DNA of 18,966 bases from Asterionellopsis glacialis (Eukaryota; Bacillariophyta; Plagiogrammaphyceae; Rhaphoneidales; Asterionellopsidaceae), in assembly GCA_014885115.2 (NCBI GenBank), contig WKLE02002419.1, positions 1 to 18,966 of the forward strand. The letters run 5' to 3'. A program made the position numbers and the translations under genes. Shown here piece after piece: positions 17,858 through 18,966 of the stretch. Position 1 is the stretch's first letter. Every line of letters begins with the position of its first letter. Under the pieces are notes generated by a model. The model did not search any database and was not told the DNA's origin. It saw nothing but the letters and a program-made list of their open reading frames with translations.

Positions 17858-18039
17858 ACGGCAGTAGTTTGAGAGAGCCTTTGTACAAAATGGGCAAAAT
17901 CTTTTTGTGCAGCTGGTGGACATGTGGATGTTTTTAGAGATGTGTTAGAAGAATAGATAAAATAGTTTCTTTCAAATTACATCCACTTACTTTCTATGTG
18001 TTCTGCTTTGATATTTGCCATTGTTGTTGTCATCGTCAT
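14876..18039 (-). pseudogene. Decayed or intron-split transposon-like gene
   Basis: One reading frame can be followed from about 18039 to 15370, then shifts by one into 15394-14876. Protein-like blocks, N to C, are: AQKDFAHFVQRL; a middle block from LQEVLQSILTEFNEAKSDKL to the TAA at 16593-16591; HVPWGMQEAKNTFGRLL; WWCTYCDLFKDHW with a CxxC; PILHITIGKGNNVVDNLLEEI; a coiled coil; CKTC; FGGALDGNDCRKLMGKA; and a basic C-terminal tail. The PxLHIxxGxxN block recalls multicopy transposon-linked proteins of unknown chemistry in protists and animals; this is a weak family call. GT-AG introns could remove some stops: 17990-17913, 17694-17551, 17445-17329 and possibly 16646-16479. TGA at 15774-15772 and 15669-15667 and the shift near 15375 remain unexplained by splicing. 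It is most likely a dead copy. Confidence 0.5.
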
Positions 18040-18271
18040 TTGTGTTGTTATGTTTTTGTTGTTGGAGGAAAGAAACATGTATCGTACCATCTTGTAGAAA
18101 AAGTACAGAAGAGAAGAAAAATCTCCAAGAGGGAGCGGTGGAGGGAGATGGGTAAAAAGGCCAGACAAAAAAATGTTTTTGATTAGTATGAATTAAGTTA
18201 TGCACTGGTTCTACAGATTTGTTACTGGTGGACAGCCATGAGTTGGTGAAATCCACACAGGTGATTTGGGT

Positions 18272-18637
18272 AAATGCACCTTAGCTGCAAATTACGGCAA
18301 TTTAGATTACCACTCAACTCCGGCAAATGGTAAGGTAACCGGTAATCTCCAGTAATTGACCCAAATTACTGCGGCAATTTTGGTGATTACCTTACTGCTC
18401 AACAATGGTAATCGGTAATAAAATTTTTCCGAAAAGGCCAAAATACAGGAATCTTGGCCTCATACATTGCTAGTGAGAAGGTAATTTCTTAGAAAATATA
18501 TATATATGTCTGTATATGTATATAAATTACTGTCGATTACCGGGCAATTTATGTTGCTGGAGCCCAAACACAGGAATATTCAAAATACCTGGGAATTACT
18601 GAGGAATTCCCCAGTAATTTGCAGCTAAGAAATGCAC
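18272..18637. repeat. 8-bp target-site duplication flanking the MITE
   Basis: The 8-mer aaatgcac lies at 18272-18279 and again at 18630-18637, immediately outside the terminal inverted repeats. A perfect 8-bp duplication is typical of hAT insertions and is also seen with P and Merlin elements. Confidence 0.85.
18280..18629. mobile_element. 350-bp non-autonomous DNA transposon (MITE), hAT-like
   Basis: The ends are perfect 16-bp terminal inverted repeats: cttagctgcaaattac at 18280-18295 and its complement at 18614-18629. They are bounded by the 8-bp duplication aaatgcac. The element encodes no protein. Inside, the heptamer gattacc occurs five times in either orientation (18305, 18341, 18385, 18407, 18535). 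Such repeated short motifs resemble subterminal transposase-binding sites of hAT elements. A TA-rich segment occupies about 18495-18525. CpGs are still present, unlike the block to its left. With the intact duplication, this suggests a fairly recent insertion. Assignment to hAT rests on the duplication length only; the tip CTTAGC is not the common hAT CAG/CAGGG. Confidence 0.85.
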
Positions 18638-18966
18638 CAAGCCAATTTGATTGGCCGAAAAAGAAAAAACAATTAACAGAAGAGTGAGTATAAGTAAAAA
18701 AGGCCATTTGACATAAATCAATAAGTGCAAAAAAACTTACCCTTGATGATTTAAGAAAATAGAATTGATCACCATTTCATGTCATGTTTGTGCACAGCTG
18801 GGCCCCTCCCACCAGGGTTGCACAATGATGGATCAACCAGTGTACTCCGGAGCTCATGGTGGATCAACCACATGCTCCGAGGCTAGTATAACATCTCTTT
18901 ATCTCTGCATTAGCTTCACCCCAAAGAACAAGAAGATAAGAGAAACCAGAGGCAGTTGTTCTGCTA
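18638..18966. other. Right-edge region, no gene recognised
   Basis: No supported gene is present. It contains an imperfect direct repeat of about 30 bp: tggatcaacca at 18829-18839 and 18860-18870, each followed by a related ctccg-containing tail. The last 100 bases are plain mixed sequence cut by the window edge. An LTR fragment is possible but cannot be shown here. Confidence 0.35.

Noticed and set aside
15370..18039. Alternative genetic code to explain the in-frame stops
   Set aside because: TAA, TAG and TGA all occur in the same frame, a real frameshift is also present, and neighbouring genes use standard stops.
14192..18279. A full autonomous parent of the MITE in the CpG-poor block
   Set aside because: The MITE termini occur only at 18280-18629. 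The two regions differ sharply in CpG content, and no shared ends were found.
1..18966. tRNA, rRNA, CRISPR array or bacterial operon
   Set aside because: Nothing with the required structure or spacing was seen on either strand; the genes have eukaryotic introns and targeting signals.

Overview
The window looks like nuclear DNA of a diatom, or a close stramenopile relative. Genes are compact, and introns are few, short and GT-AG. The rsmD-type gene carries a signal peptide followed by an SAF-type cleavage motif, the classic bipartite targeting signal for the secondary red-lineage plastid. No rRNA, tRNA, CRISPR array or prokaryotic operon was seen.

Layout. 1-122 is the tail of a probable gene cut by the window edge, ending in a pair of matching hairpins. 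725-3775 (+) is a nine-helix membrane protein with a STRA6/retinol-binding-protein-receptor-like membrane region behind a long acidic, EF-hand-like N-terminus. 4219-5910 (-) is a secreted heparanase-like GH79 glycosidase. 6534-7115 (+) is a small secreted protein whose mature part resembles bacterial type VI secretion Hcp. 7538-8674 (-) is a plastid-targeted RsmD-type rRNA guanine methyltransferase; its first exon is found only by splicing. 9188-11411 (+) is a three-exon ABCB half-transporter. 12368-13114 (-) is a Ser/charge-rich protein of unknown function. 13115-14191 is intergenic and rich in small palindromes.

From about 14.19 kb the sequence changes character. A 3.67 kb block holds only nine CpG dinucleotides by my count. 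It carries a minus-strand, transposon-like coding sequence interrupted by many in-frame stops. Beyond it, at 18280-18629, is a clean 350-bp non-autonomous DNA transposon with 16-bp terminal inverted repeats and a perfect 8-bp target duplication.

The left 13 kb is a gene-dense chromosomal segment in alternating orientation, with convergent and divergent pairs. Two divergent promoters stand out: GH79/Hcp-like (both secreted) and RsmD-like/ABC. The right part is an old, probably methylated repeat region. The genes do not form an obvious single pathway. The most unusual items are the secreted Hcp-like protein, the hidden plastid-targeting exon, the CpG desert with its decayed gene, and the intact MITE.
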